Shown here piece after piece: positions 23,567 to 32,496 of a stretch of 64,000 bases of DNA; position 1 is the first letter of the stretch, and each line of letters opens with the position of its first letter. The notes under the pieces were generated by a model. That model was not told the DNA's origin, ran no database searches, and saw only the letters and a program-made list of their open reading frames with translations. This DNA comes from DATKAS01 sp963773315 (lineage in GTDB: Bacteria; Actinomycetota; Acidimicrobiia; Acidimicrobiales; DATKAS01), in NCBI GenBank assembly GCA_963773315.1, contig CAVZAF010000009.1, positions 1 through 64,000 of the forward strand, given 5' to 3'. Made by a program: the position numbers and the translations under genes.

Positions 23567-24649
23567 ATGCCAGACCAGGTCCAGCGAGCCCATCACGTCG
23601 GGTCGCTGCTGCGTCCCGCCGCGCTCCGGGAGGCGTGGCGGAACGCCGATCCCGACGGATTGCAGGCCGCGCAAGACGGTGCGATCCGTGACGTCGTCGC
23701 GATGCAGGAGGGCCTGGGCCTCGCGGTCGTCACCGACGGCGAGTTCCGCCGCCTCTCGTACTGGAACCGCTTCGTCGAGCAGGTGGACGGGCTCGAGGTG
23801 GGCGAGGCGCGGTTCTCGTTCACCGACGAGTCGGGCGATCGGCTCGCGTTCACGGCGCCCCACGTCACCGGGAAGGTGGCGCGGACCGCGCCGATCTCGG
23901 GTCACGAGGTCGAGTTCGTGCGCTCGATCACCGATCGCGACATCAAGATCACCTTGCCGTCGCCGTCGACGATGCAGTTCTGGTTCGGCCCGCTGTCCGG
24001 TGCCTACGAGTCGTCGGGCGCCTTCTTCGGTGACCTCGCTCGCGTCTACCAGCAGGAGATCGCGGACCTCGCCGCGCGAGGAGCCGACCTCGTGCAGCTC
24101 GACGAGGTCGCGCTCGCGATGCTCTGTGACGCCGAGGCCCGTGAGGTCGTCGCGAGCTGAAGGCGAAGACCCGGAGCAGCTCGTCGACGACTACGTCGCC
24201 GCGATCGCCGGGGCGCTCGCAAGATGCGCCTGCGAGCGTGACGACCGCGATGCACGTCTGTCGGGGCAACTACAAGGGTCACTGGATGGCGAGCGGCGGC
24301 TACGAGCCCGTGGCCGAGAAGGTGTTCGGGCACAGCGGTGTCGGGATGCTCTTCCTCGAGTTCGATTCCGAGCGGTCGGGGGACTTCGCGCCGCTCCGCC
24401 ACGTTCCCGCCGGCACGACGGTCGTGCTCGGGTTGGTCAGCTCGAAGTCACCGGTGCTCGAGTCCCGCGACGACCTGCTCCGCCGCATCGACGAGGCGTC
24501 GAAGGTGGTGCCGGTCGAGCGGCTCGGCGCTGTCACCGCAGTGCGGCTTCGCGTCGACCGTCGGCGGCAATCCCGTCACTGAAGACGACGAGAAGCGCAA
24601 GCTCGCGAGGATCGTCGAAGTGTGTGAGGAAGTCTGGGGGACCGCATGA
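23567..24649 (+). CDS. MetE C-terminal-like (cobalamin-independent methionine synthase family) methyltransferase, frameshifted
   Basis: The protein is about 360 residues, the size of a stand-alone MetE catalytic barrel rather than full-length MetE. RAHHVGSLLRP at the N-terminus, VTDGEFRRLSYWN, QLDEVALA, the zinc-type segment MHVCRGNYKG and SPQCGFAST near the C-terminus identify the UROD/MetE-like barrel. Frame changes lie near 24155, 24215 and 24535. In catabolic clusters such paralogues are often annotated as methionine synthase, yet they may transfer methyl groups from aromatic O-methyl donors; this role is inferred. The gene follows a luciferase-like oxidoreductase directly and its stop overlaps the gentisate-dioxygenase ATG. 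Confidence 0.8.
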
Positions 24650-25723
24650 GCAGCCATACTGGATCCGTGACGACGACCGAGCACGAGGTCGCGCTCGACC
24701 AGCTCTACGCCGACTTCGCGGCGCACAGCCTGATGCCGCTCTGGACGGTGCGCGGCGACCTCATGCCTCACTCGCCGAGCCCGCGCGCGGTGCCGCAGGT
24801 GTGGCGGTGGGCCGACGTGCTGCCCATCGCGGAGCGTGCCGGACAGCTCGTGCCCGTGGGGCGCGGCGGTGAGCGCCGGGCGATCGCGTACGCGAACGAC
24901 GGTCTGAAGCCCGAGCCCTACGCAACGCCGACGCTGTGGGCCGCCGCTGCAGTACCTCGGCCCGAAGGAGGTCGCGCCCGCGCATCGCCATTCGCAGAGC
25001 GCGTTCCGCTTCGTCCTCGAAGGCGAGGGCGTCTGGACAGTCGTCGATGGTGATCCGGTCGCGATGCGACGCGGCGACCTGCTGCTCACGGCCGGATGGC
25101 GATGGCACGAGCATCACAACGTCGCCGACACGCCGATGGTGTGGCTCGACGGGCTCGACATCCCGCTCGTCTCCGGTCTCGATGCGGGCTTCTTCGAGTT
25201 CGGTCCCGACGACATCAGCGATCGCTCGACGCCGCAGTCGTCGCGCAGCGAGCGGCTTGTGGGCTCATCCCGGGCTGCGGCCGGTGTCGGCGCGGCCGCG
25301 GCGAAGACCTCGCCGCTGATGGCATACCGGTGGGAGCACACCGACGCAGCCCTCGTCGCGCGCAGCTCGAGCTCGAAGCCGAGGGACGCGAGGGCGTGCT
25401 CGCACCCGGGCACGCTGCGGTGCGGTTCACGAACCCGACGAACGGCGGCGACGCGCTCGTGACCATCCGGATCGAGATGCATCGCCTCGCGCGCCGGGTC
25501 GTCATCAGCGCTGCCGCGGCGCGTCGGCTCGTCGGTGTGGCAGGTGTTCGACGGCGAGGGCGTCATCGAGCTCGCCGGGCAGGACCATGAGGTGTCGAAA
25601 GGTGACGTCATCGCGGTGCCCTCGTGGTGCCCGATGCGCGTCTCCTCGATCGGCGGCCTCGACGCGTTCATGTTCTCTGACGCGCCGGTCTACGAAGCGC
25701 TCGATCTCGCCGACCCGCAGTGA
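24646..25723 (+). CDS. Gentisate 1,2-dioxygenase (bicupin), frameshifted
   Basis: This ring-cleaving non-haem iron enzyme opens 2,5-dihydroxybenzoate to maleylpyruvate. The chain is about 355 residues and contains LMPLWTVRGDLMP, the Fe-binding cupin stretch HRHSQSAFRFVLEGEGVWT and DLLLTAGWRWHEHHN, then SPLMAYRWEHTDAAL, and a second cupin with VWQVFDGEGVIELAGQ and DVIAVPSWCP. These are characteristic of gentisate and related salicylate dioxygenases. Frame changes lie near 24950, 25255, 25310, 25365 and 25505. It overlaps the MetE-like gene (ATGA). A gentisate source, for example the FAD monooxygenase at 1499, and a downstream fumarylpyruvate-type hydrolase would be needed; only FAH-family fahA at 46083 is present. 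Confidence 0.85.
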
Positions 25724-25767
25724 TGCAGGCCTCCGAACGAGAGGTCACGTCGAGCAAGGAGACAACG

Positions 25768-26343
25768 ATGACCCGGTCAATGGAAGTGATGCCACCGTCA
25801 ACACGCCCGTGGAGGACCTCGATTTCGACGTCGACTCGAGCGCGAGCTACCAGCAGCTCCGTGAGCTCTGGACGACGATGCCGCGCGTGCCCAAGCTGAT
25901 CGACGCGACGACGGCGCCGGTCATCCTCTCGGGCGGCGGCCAGACGATCCGTCTTCTGCTCAAGGGTGAGGAGAGCGCGGGTTCGCTCATGGTCGCCTAT
26001 GTCTCGATGGAGCCTGGCGCCGGGGGCGTCTCCAGACCACCATCAGCCGTTCGAGGACGAGCTTTGGTTCGCGATCGAGGGCGATTGGGAGTGGAAGATC
26101 GGCACGGAGACACGGCGCGTCGGGCCCGGGGCGTTTGCCTATGCGCCGAGGGACACGACCCACGCGTTCGCGAACGTGGGTGACACCACGGCGATCATGC
26201 TCACGGTCAACACCCCCGCCGGACACGAGCGTGGCTTTCAGGGTGCGAGCAAGCTCAACAGCGAAGGTGCATCGGTCGACGCGCTCGAGCGGCACTTCGC
26301 GAATCACGACTTCATCTTCCACGAGGCGCTTCCCGGGATCTGA
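25768..26343 (+). CDS. Cupin-domain protein, frameshifted
   Basis: This single-cupin protein has about 190 residues. The C-terminal part carries DHHQPFEDELWFAIEGDWEWKIG and FAYAPRDTTHAFAN, which supply the HxH/E and late His ligands for a metal. The ATG at 25768 lies behind AAGGAG. Frame changes are near 25790 (after MTRSMEV) and near 26030. It could be a small dioxygenase, isomerase or a sugar/aromatic-binding cupin; nothing in the sequence decides. Position between gentisate dioxygenase and the LigB-type enzyme suggests a part in the same ring-cleavage route. Confidence 0.72.
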
Positions 26344-26363
26344 CGGCAGACGTTCGGGCGACC

Positions 26364-27208
26364 ATGGGGACGATCGTCGGCGCGTTCGGCGTGCCGCACA
26401 TGCCGACGTCACCGGGCGACTGCGCGGCCAACCCGGAGTCCCTCGTGGCCCGCGCGTTCGCGAGCCGTTCGTGCACATGTCGACGACATCGATCCCGATG
26501 TGCTGCTCGTCTTCGACACCGATCACTTCCACCACTGGTTCTACGACCGTCTGCCCGCGTTCGCGATCGGAGTGGCCGTCCGCACAGACGGGCCCGGCGA
26601 CCGACGACTGGCCCGGCGAGGCTCGCTTCGACCGAGATCTCCGTCGACGAGGCGCTCGCGAGGCACGTCTACGCGTGGGGACTCGGGGCGGCGTTCGACC
26701 TCGCCCTGAGCGAGGAGTTCCAGGTCGACCACTCGATCACTGTGCCGGTCCACTTCCTCGCCGCGACCGACGGCGTCGTCGAACGGCCGATCGTGCCGCT
26801 CTGGATCAACGGGATCGCCCCGCCCTTCCCGCTCGCGTCGCGCTGTCGCGATCTGGGCGCGATGGTGTCCGCCGCCGTCGCCGCGTACCCCGACCGACAC
26901 CCGGGTGGGTCTGGTGGCCAGCGGAGCGATCAGCGGTGACATCGGCGGGGCGCACGCGCGACCCGGCTCGCCCATGGCGCCGCCGGACGAGGCGTGGCTC
27001 GCCGACGTCGAGCGCTGGCTGCGCGAAGAGCGGCTCGACGAGCTTCGTCGCCGCGGCCACGCCCGATCGGCTCCGCGCCGCGGGCAACGTGAGCGGCGAG
27101 TGCCTCAACTGGATCGCGCTCCTCGGCGCCGTCGGAGGGCGCCGCCCGACATTCCTCGAGATGGACACCTTCGGCGGGAACGCGTTCGCCGCATGGGACC
27201 TGCGATGA
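26364..27208 (+). CDS. LigB-type extradiol dioxygenase catalytic subunit, frameshifted
   Basis: The class III extradiol dioxygenase features are FGVPHMPTSPG near the start, FDTDHFHHWFYDRLPAFAIGV, HYVYAWGLGAAFDLALS-like segments, HSITVPVHFL and MDTFGGNAFAAWDLR at the end. The chain is about 280 residues. Frame changes lie near 26445, 26495, 26595, 26630 and 26895, and near 27055. LigB subunits bind Fe(II) with two His and a Glu and open catechol-type rings. The next gene codes a small LigA-type subunit whose ATG overlaps this stop (ATGA), so the enzyme is probably a LigAB heteromer. Substrate unknown; a protocatechuate- or gallate-like diol is the usual family substrate. Confidence 0.78.
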
Positions 27209-27473
27209 GCATCTACGCGGTGCACAAGCTCCTGCATCGAGCGCAGGTCGACCTCGACTTCCGCGAGCGGCTGCGCTCGGACCCGGCGCACCGCGCTCGT
27301 CGACTTGGCCGTTCACCGACGAGGAACGCAACGCGCTGCTCGCGTGGTGATGTCGCCACCCTCGCTCGCGAGCGGAGTGCACACGTTTCTCCTGTCGCCG
27401 CATCCCTCGCTTCGGGCTCTTCGGCCTCGATCGCGACGAGTACATCCGCCGGATCCGCGTCCTCATCGTCTAG
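27205..27473 (+). CDS. LigA-type small subunit of extradiol dioxygenase, frameshifted
   Basis: A small protein of about 89 residues starts MSIYAVHKLLHRAQVDLDFRE. It continues LTDEERNALLAGDVATL and ends GVHTFLLS, RFGLFGLDRDEYIRRIRVLIV. This matches the alpha subunit of protocatechuate 4,5-dioxygenase-type enzymes, which covers the active site of the LigB subunit. Frame changes occur near 27295, 27365 and 27400. It is translationally coupled to the LigB gene. Its stop TAG (27471-27473) shares the palindrome CTAG with the stop of the convergent amidase gene. Confidence 0.7.
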
Positions 27474-28856
27474 ATGAGAGCCGGGCGGCGATCGAACCAG
27501 GGCGCTGCGGTCTCGAGTTGTGAGCCCACGCGGATCAGCACGTCATCGCGGCCGTAGGCGGCGACGAGCTGCACGCCGCGGGGCATGCCGTCGTCGGGCC
27601 ATCCGAGGGGGAGCGACAGCGCGGGCTGCCCGGTCGCGTTGAACACGCGGGTGAACGCGCTGCCCCGCGCCGGGGCGAACCCCTGCTTGTACGCGCCGAG
27701 CGGCGGGCCGGGCTCCGCGGTCGTCGGGGTGAGCAGCAGGTCGAAGCCATGCCACCAGATTCCGGATGTCGCGCGTCAGCTCCTCTTGCCGCTGGAGCGC
27801 ACGCATCACTTCTGCGCCTGAGAGCGCCCGTCCCGTCAAGACCAGCTTCCACGTGGTCGGCTCGACGTCGTCTTCGCCGAGCTCGCGGCCGAGGGCGGCC
27901 GACCACTCGTCGAGTGCGACGGCGCCTTCGCGCGGCGGCCAATCTCGTGGCGCCACCAAGGAGGTCGGGGTCGTACAGCGCAGCGGGCCATGCCTCCTCG
28001 ACGTGGTGGCCGAGGTCTTCCATCAGGAGCGCGGCGTCGCGAGCCGCGCGCACGCAGCCCTCGTCGGGCTCGACGCCGGTGAACGGCCGGGTGCACAGAC
28101 CCACGCGGAGATGCCCCGGATCACGGCCGATCTCGTCGAGCAGGCGGTCGGGGAACGCCGCGTCGGTGACACCGTCGAGCACCGCGGCGGTGTCGCGCAT
28201 CGTGCGCGTGATCACGCCCTCGCTGAGCATCGTCACGGCCGCGTCGCCGCCGACGGTTCGGGCAGCACGCGTCCACGGGACGGCTTCAGCCCGACGACAC
28301 CGCACTGCGCGGCGGGGATGCGGATCGAGCCGGCGATGTCGTTCGCGTGCGCGACTGGCACGTAACCCCGCAGCGACCGCAGCGCCCGATCCGCCCGACG
28401 ACCCCCCGGGGGACCGATCGAGGTTCCACGGGTTGTGCGTCGGTCCGTAGGCCTCGGGCTCGGTGGTGCCCATCAGCGCGAGCTCCGGAGTGTTCGTCCG
28501 CCCGAGCGGGATGAAGCCGAGCGATCGGAAGCGCGACGCGAGCGGACTGTCGACACGCGCCCTCCAACCCGCGTCGCGCAGCACGCGCATCCCCTGGTGA
28601 TGCGGTTCACCCACCTCCTGTGCTCCGTAGTCCTTGAAGAGGATTGGCACGCCTCGGAACGGGCCATCGGGGAGGTGACCCGTCGGCCTCGCGCCGGGCC
28701 CGGTCGAACTGGCGATGGATGACTGCGTTCAAGAGCGGGTCGAAGGTCTCGATGCGCGCGATCGACGCCTCGACGAGCTCGACCGGGGATGCACGTCGCC
28801 GTGTGCGACGAGGTCGGCGAGGCCGGTGGCGTCGTAGTCGTCGAGGAGATCTCCCA
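27470..28856 (-). CDS. Amidase signature family enzyme, frameshifted
   Basis: The amidase signature is clear: PILFKDYG carries the catalytic lysine, and SPGGSSGGSGAAVAAGL carries the Ser-cisSer pair. VGLCTRPFTGVEPDEGCV follows, and the C-terminus reads MPRGVQLVAAYGRDDVLIR. It would have about 460 residues, normal for the family. The GTG at 28856 gives GDLLDDYDATGLADLV, a typical amidase N-terminus. Frame changes occur near 28800, 28690, 28390, 28300, 28260, 27955, 27750 and 27620. Substrate could be an aryl amide or an amide made from a nitrogen-containing ring; this is undecided. It lies immediately downstream of the SDR gene, 13 bp after its stop. Confidence 0.8.
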
Positions 28857-28869
28857 CGTCAGACGCCCA

Positions 28870-29542
28870 TCAGTTCGGTATGCGGCCGCCGTTGACGATG
28901 ATCGTCTGGCCCGACACGAACGCGGAGTCGTCGGAGAGGAAGTAGCAGAACGTGCCGAGCAGGTCGTCAGGTCGCATCAAGCGGCCGAGCGGTGTGCGGC
29001 TGATGTCGTACTCACCGAGCACCTCGGAGCCAGGGGTCGTAGTGCGCCCCGGAGCGATGCAGTTCACCCGGATGTTCTTCTTGCCCATCTCGTTCGCGAG
29101 CGCCCGAGTGAGCGAGATGACCGCCCCCTTCGACGCGACGTAGTGAGCGAAGCCGTGCGAGCCGGTGAACGCGGTCTCGGAGGCGACGTTCACGATGCTG
29201 CCGCCGCGGTCGCCCATCGACGCGCCCAGCGGCACGCGCACACAGGAACGTTCCCCGCACGTTCACCGCGAGCATGCGGTCGAACTCGTCGAGCGGGATC
29301 TCGTCGTAGGCACGCCGGTTGACGAGCAGCGCGGCGCAGTTGACGAGCCCGTCGACGCGGCCGACTCTCCGGAAGAAGCGCGGCGACCTGGTCCTCGTCG
29401 CTGACGTCGCACACCTCGTCGGCGCCGGCGAGGTCGACACCGACGACCGTCGGCGCCTCGAGACCCGCAGCTCGGCCGTCAGCTCGGCGCCGATGCCCCG
29501 ACCCGCGCCCGTGACCACGACCCGCTTGCCCGACACCGTCAT
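28870..29542 (-). CDS. SDR family oxidoreductase, frameshifted
   Basis: This is a classical SDR of about 225 residues. It has VVVTGAGRGIGAELT, the NAG-like VNCAALLVNRRAYDE, the catalytic YVASKGA and the end FVSGQTIIVNGGRIPN. Frame changes occur near 29465, 29375 and 29240. It is probably NAD(P)-dependent and could oxidise an alcohol or a dihydrodiol; substrate unknown. The ATG at 29542 overlaps the stop of the inositol-monophosphatase-like gene (ATGA), so the two are coupled, and the amidase follows. Confidence 0.78.
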
Positions 29543-30361
29543 GCCCGGTCTCCCGTCCTCTGCAGCAGTGCCGCCAGCTCTTCGTGGATGTGCGCGTTCG
29601 TCGCCAGCACGTTCGCGAAGCCGGGGTCGAGGTTGAGCGGCACCGCCGTCGAGGTCCTCGATGCGGCCACCCGCCTCGGTGATCATGAGGCCTCCGGCGC
29701 CGACGTCCCACGCATAGGTGGCGTCGCGCTCGAGAAAGGCGTCGATGCGGCCCGCCGCGATGTACGCGAGGCACAGCGCGGGAGAGCCGAGGCCCCGAAC
29801 GGCGCGGCAATGGACGTTGAGCTCGACGATGCGACGTCCGTACGCCTCGATCGCGTCACGGTCGTCCGCCTGGATGCCGGTGCACACCATGGCCCGGTCG
29901 AGCGTCACGACCTCGGAGACAGCGAGCCGCTCGTCACCGAGCCATGCCCCACCATCGCGCGACGCGGTGAAGAGCTCGCCCCGGAAGGGCTCGAAGATGG
30001 CGCCTGCGGCCAGCCCCTCGGCGTCGCGCACGGCGACGGATGTGCACGCGAACGGGATGCCGTGCGCGTAGTTCGACGTGCCGTCGAGCGGGTCGACGAG
30101 CCACGTGCACGGGCCCTCGGCCTGACCTGCGAGGCCCTCCTCGCCGAGGATGGCGTGGTCGGGAAACGCGGCCGTGACGATATCGACGATCTTGTCCTGC
30201 GCGGTGACGTCAGCCCACGTGACGATCGACGTGCGTTCGCTCTTGAGCTGGACCTCCGCCGGCCGAGCGAGGCCTTCCACCAGCACTGCCCCGCCAGCTC
30301 GAGCGGCAGCGACGGCAACCTCGAGCAGCGCGTCGACGGAAGGCGCGCCCGGCGTTGCCAT
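29539..30361 (-). CDS. Inositol monophosphatase family protein, one frameshift
   Basis: The protein has about 273 residues with all metal-binding motifs of the family: GEEGLAG near residue 70, WLVDPLDGTSNYAHG near 90 and WDVGAGGLMITEAGG near 215. These coordinate Mg for phosphate-ester hydrolysis. The frame changes near 29645, after EDLDGG, and the true C-terminus ends LQRTGDRA at 29539. It may dephosphorylate inositol phosphate, PAP or histidinol phosphate, or a pathway intermediate; the family alone does not decide. Its location in an aromatic degradation operon is unusual for a housekeeping phosphatase. Confidence 0.83.
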
Positions 30362-30374
30362 CTTGCGATGTGGC

Positions 30375-31841
30375 TCAGGTACGGCCGGCGGCGAGCATCG
30401 CCTCGACGAGCGCCTTCGGGCGGTCGTGGTCGGCGTAGACCATGTGGGCGCCCGTGCGATTCGTCCGCGCGGACGCGAGGTAGTTGCGCTCATAGAGGTC
30501 GTTGCGCGACCCGAGGTTCGATCCGACGAAGTCCCACGCGAGGCGGAACAGCGCGGCGCGGTCCTCGGCGTCGATGTCGTTGGCTCCGTGGAGGAACTCG
30601 TCGATGAGCGGCCGCAGGTGAGGATCGGCGAGCATCGCCCGGCTGGGCGTGGCCAGGAGGTTGTGGCTGCCGATCGTGATGAGGATGTCGTTGACCCGCG
30701 GGAACCACGTGGCGAGCATCGCCCGCATCGGGTGCAGCGGACGACCATCCGGGAACACCACGCCCTCGCCGCGGTCGTACGCGTGCTCCTCGGCGAGCAG
30801 GACCGCGCTCCGCGTGATCTCGACGTAGCCGCTGAGCTCGCCGAGCATCTCGATGGTGTGCGGCGATGACGTCGTTCACCGCTTCGGCCATGCGCGTCGC
30901 GAGCCCGTACGCGAACTCGAGCTTCGTGAGGGCGCGCAGCGTGGTCTGCTGCATGATGTTCGCCCACCACGCAGTCGGAAGCATGACCGAGCTGTAGATG
31001 TCGGGCTGACCGTCGATGAAGACGCGGTCGCGGGGCACCTCGACGTCGTCGAAGATGACGAACGCGTCCTGTTCGTCGAAGCGCATCGACAGCGGATGGT
31101 CGAAGAGGTTCGTCTCGGGTCGCGACGCGCTGTCGCGGCACAGGAAGATCAGGCCGGGCGTGTCCATCGGGATCGAGAAGCTCAGCGCGTACTCGGGCGG
31201 GACGTCCGGGCGGCAGCGGGTGACCGGGATAGACGGCGATCTCGTCGGCGAACGGCGCCAGCGTCGCGAGGATGCGTCCGCCGCGTACGACGATGCCGTG
31301 CTCGGTGTCGCCGACCTTGTGCAACGGCACGGGGTTGCCGTCGAACACGTTGTCGGTCGCGCTGGTCGATCGTCGGGTGCACGAGCGTGTGCGTCAGCGA
31401 GAGGTCTTCACGGGCGAGCTGCTTCTGGAACGCGATGAGGTTGTCGTGGCCCTCTTCGTTGCGCGCCGTCCGCGCCCAGCCACGCGGCTCGCTCGCCTGC
31501 GAACCCGGCGAAGGTGACGTTCATGTAGTCCGGCGTGCGCCCCATGAGCCCGACTGACGCCTCGGCGATGCGCACGAGTCCGTTGTGCCGACGCTTCAGA
31601 TCCTCGACCGACCTCGGGATCATGTGGCTGACGTTGATCGAGCTCGCCCGTCTCGGGGTCGGGCATCAGGCAGTCGTCGGGGTACTCGTGCTGCCGATCG
31701 AACACCGACGCCAGCTGATGCGCGGCACCCGCTGAAGGCCGGGTGGTCGACGACGTCGTCGACCCGCTCGTCGCCGAGCCACACCTCGCGCTTGCGAGCC
31801 TTCAGACCCTTGAGGAACTCCTCACCCGTGCGTGCGCCCAT
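30375..31841 (-). CDS. HpaB-type FADH2-dependent aromatic hydroxylase (4-hydroxyphenylacetate 3-monooxygenase family), frameshifted
   Basis: The N-terminus TGEEFLKGLKARKREVWLGDERV, followed by VGLMGRTPDYMNVTFAGFAG, the middle DAFVIFDDVEVPRDRVFIDG and the C-terminal part IGSHNLLATPSRAML and RLAWDFVGSNLGSRNDLYERN are typical of HpaB/HpaH family hydroxylases (about 490 residues). These use free FADH2 and O2 to add a hydroxyl ortho to a phenol. A flavin reductase (HpaC) is not seen in the window. Frame changes occur near 31735, 31645, 31490, 31370, 31230 and 30855. The product, a catechol, would suit the VOC dioxygenase encoded just upstream (31851-32447). Confidence 0.8.
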
Positions 31842-31850
31842 CCGGAGCTC

Positions 31851-32447
31851 TCAGTGCGATTCGCGGGTGACGATGCGACCGGGCACGCCGACGGGCTCTG
31901 GCTCGTTCGGCCCGAACTTCTGGTAGTCGGTCGTGTCGTCGAGCTCCTCGTCGGGAGGCAGGTACTCGAAGTAGTTGAGCGCGGCGTCGACGTCTCCCGA
32001 CCACACTTCTTCGGGAAGGTCGTACAGCACCTCGATGCCGTAGCCGTCGGGGTCGGCGATGTAGGCGGAGTGCGTCATGCCGTGGTTGCCGCGCACGATG
32101 AACTCGACGCCGTTCGCCTTCAAGTGCGCGAGCTCGTTCAGCCACGCCTCGCGATCCGGGTAGCCGATTGCGATGTGATTGACGCCGACTCGCCGCGGCT
32201 CCATCGTCCACTGCTCGGGGGGCCCGGCCGAATCAGGATCGGCAACCTGGACGAGGGCGAAGTCGTGGTGGTGTGACTCGTCGCCGCGGTAGAAGCGCAT
32301 GGTCATCGTGTGCGTGAGCTCTGCGCACTGGTCGAAGCCGAGCAGCTCTGTGTAGAAGTGATGCGACGCCTCGATGTCGCGGACGTTGAGCACGAGATGG
32401 CTGACACTGCCGCCCTTCGACGGCTTGGTGGACGATTGCGTCGACAC
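31851..32447 (-). CDS. VOC-superfamily extradiol dioxygenase (catechol 2,3-dioxygenase type)
   Basis: This intact protein has 198 residues and the paired beta-alpha-beta-beta-beta modules of the VOC fold. SHLVLNVRDIEASHHFYTELL contributes the first metal histidine, GVNHIAIGYPD the second and GIEVLYDLP the glutamate, the normal 2-His-1-Glu site. The GTG at 32447 is placed after GGGGGAGG, a strong ribosome-binding site. The size is that of two-module dioxygenases rather than the longer four-module 2,3-dihydroxybiphenyl type. It probably cleaves the catechol made by the HpaB-type hydroxylase; the glyoxalase-like alternative is less likely in this context. Confidence 0.8.
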   Translation of the reverse strand: MSTQSSTKPSKGGSVSHLVLNVRDIEASHHFYTELLGFDQCAELTHTMTMRFYRGDESHHHDFALVQVADPDSAGPPEQWTMEPRRVGVNHIAIGYPDREAWLNELAHLKANGVEFIVRGNHGMTHSAYIADPDGYGIEVLYDLPEEVWSGDVDAALNYFEYLPPDEELDDTTDYQKFGPNEPEPVGVPGRIVTRESH

Positions 32448-32496
32448 GTCGACCTCCCCCTGTCGGGTTTCGAGCGGAGCGTATCCCAGGCCGTTC

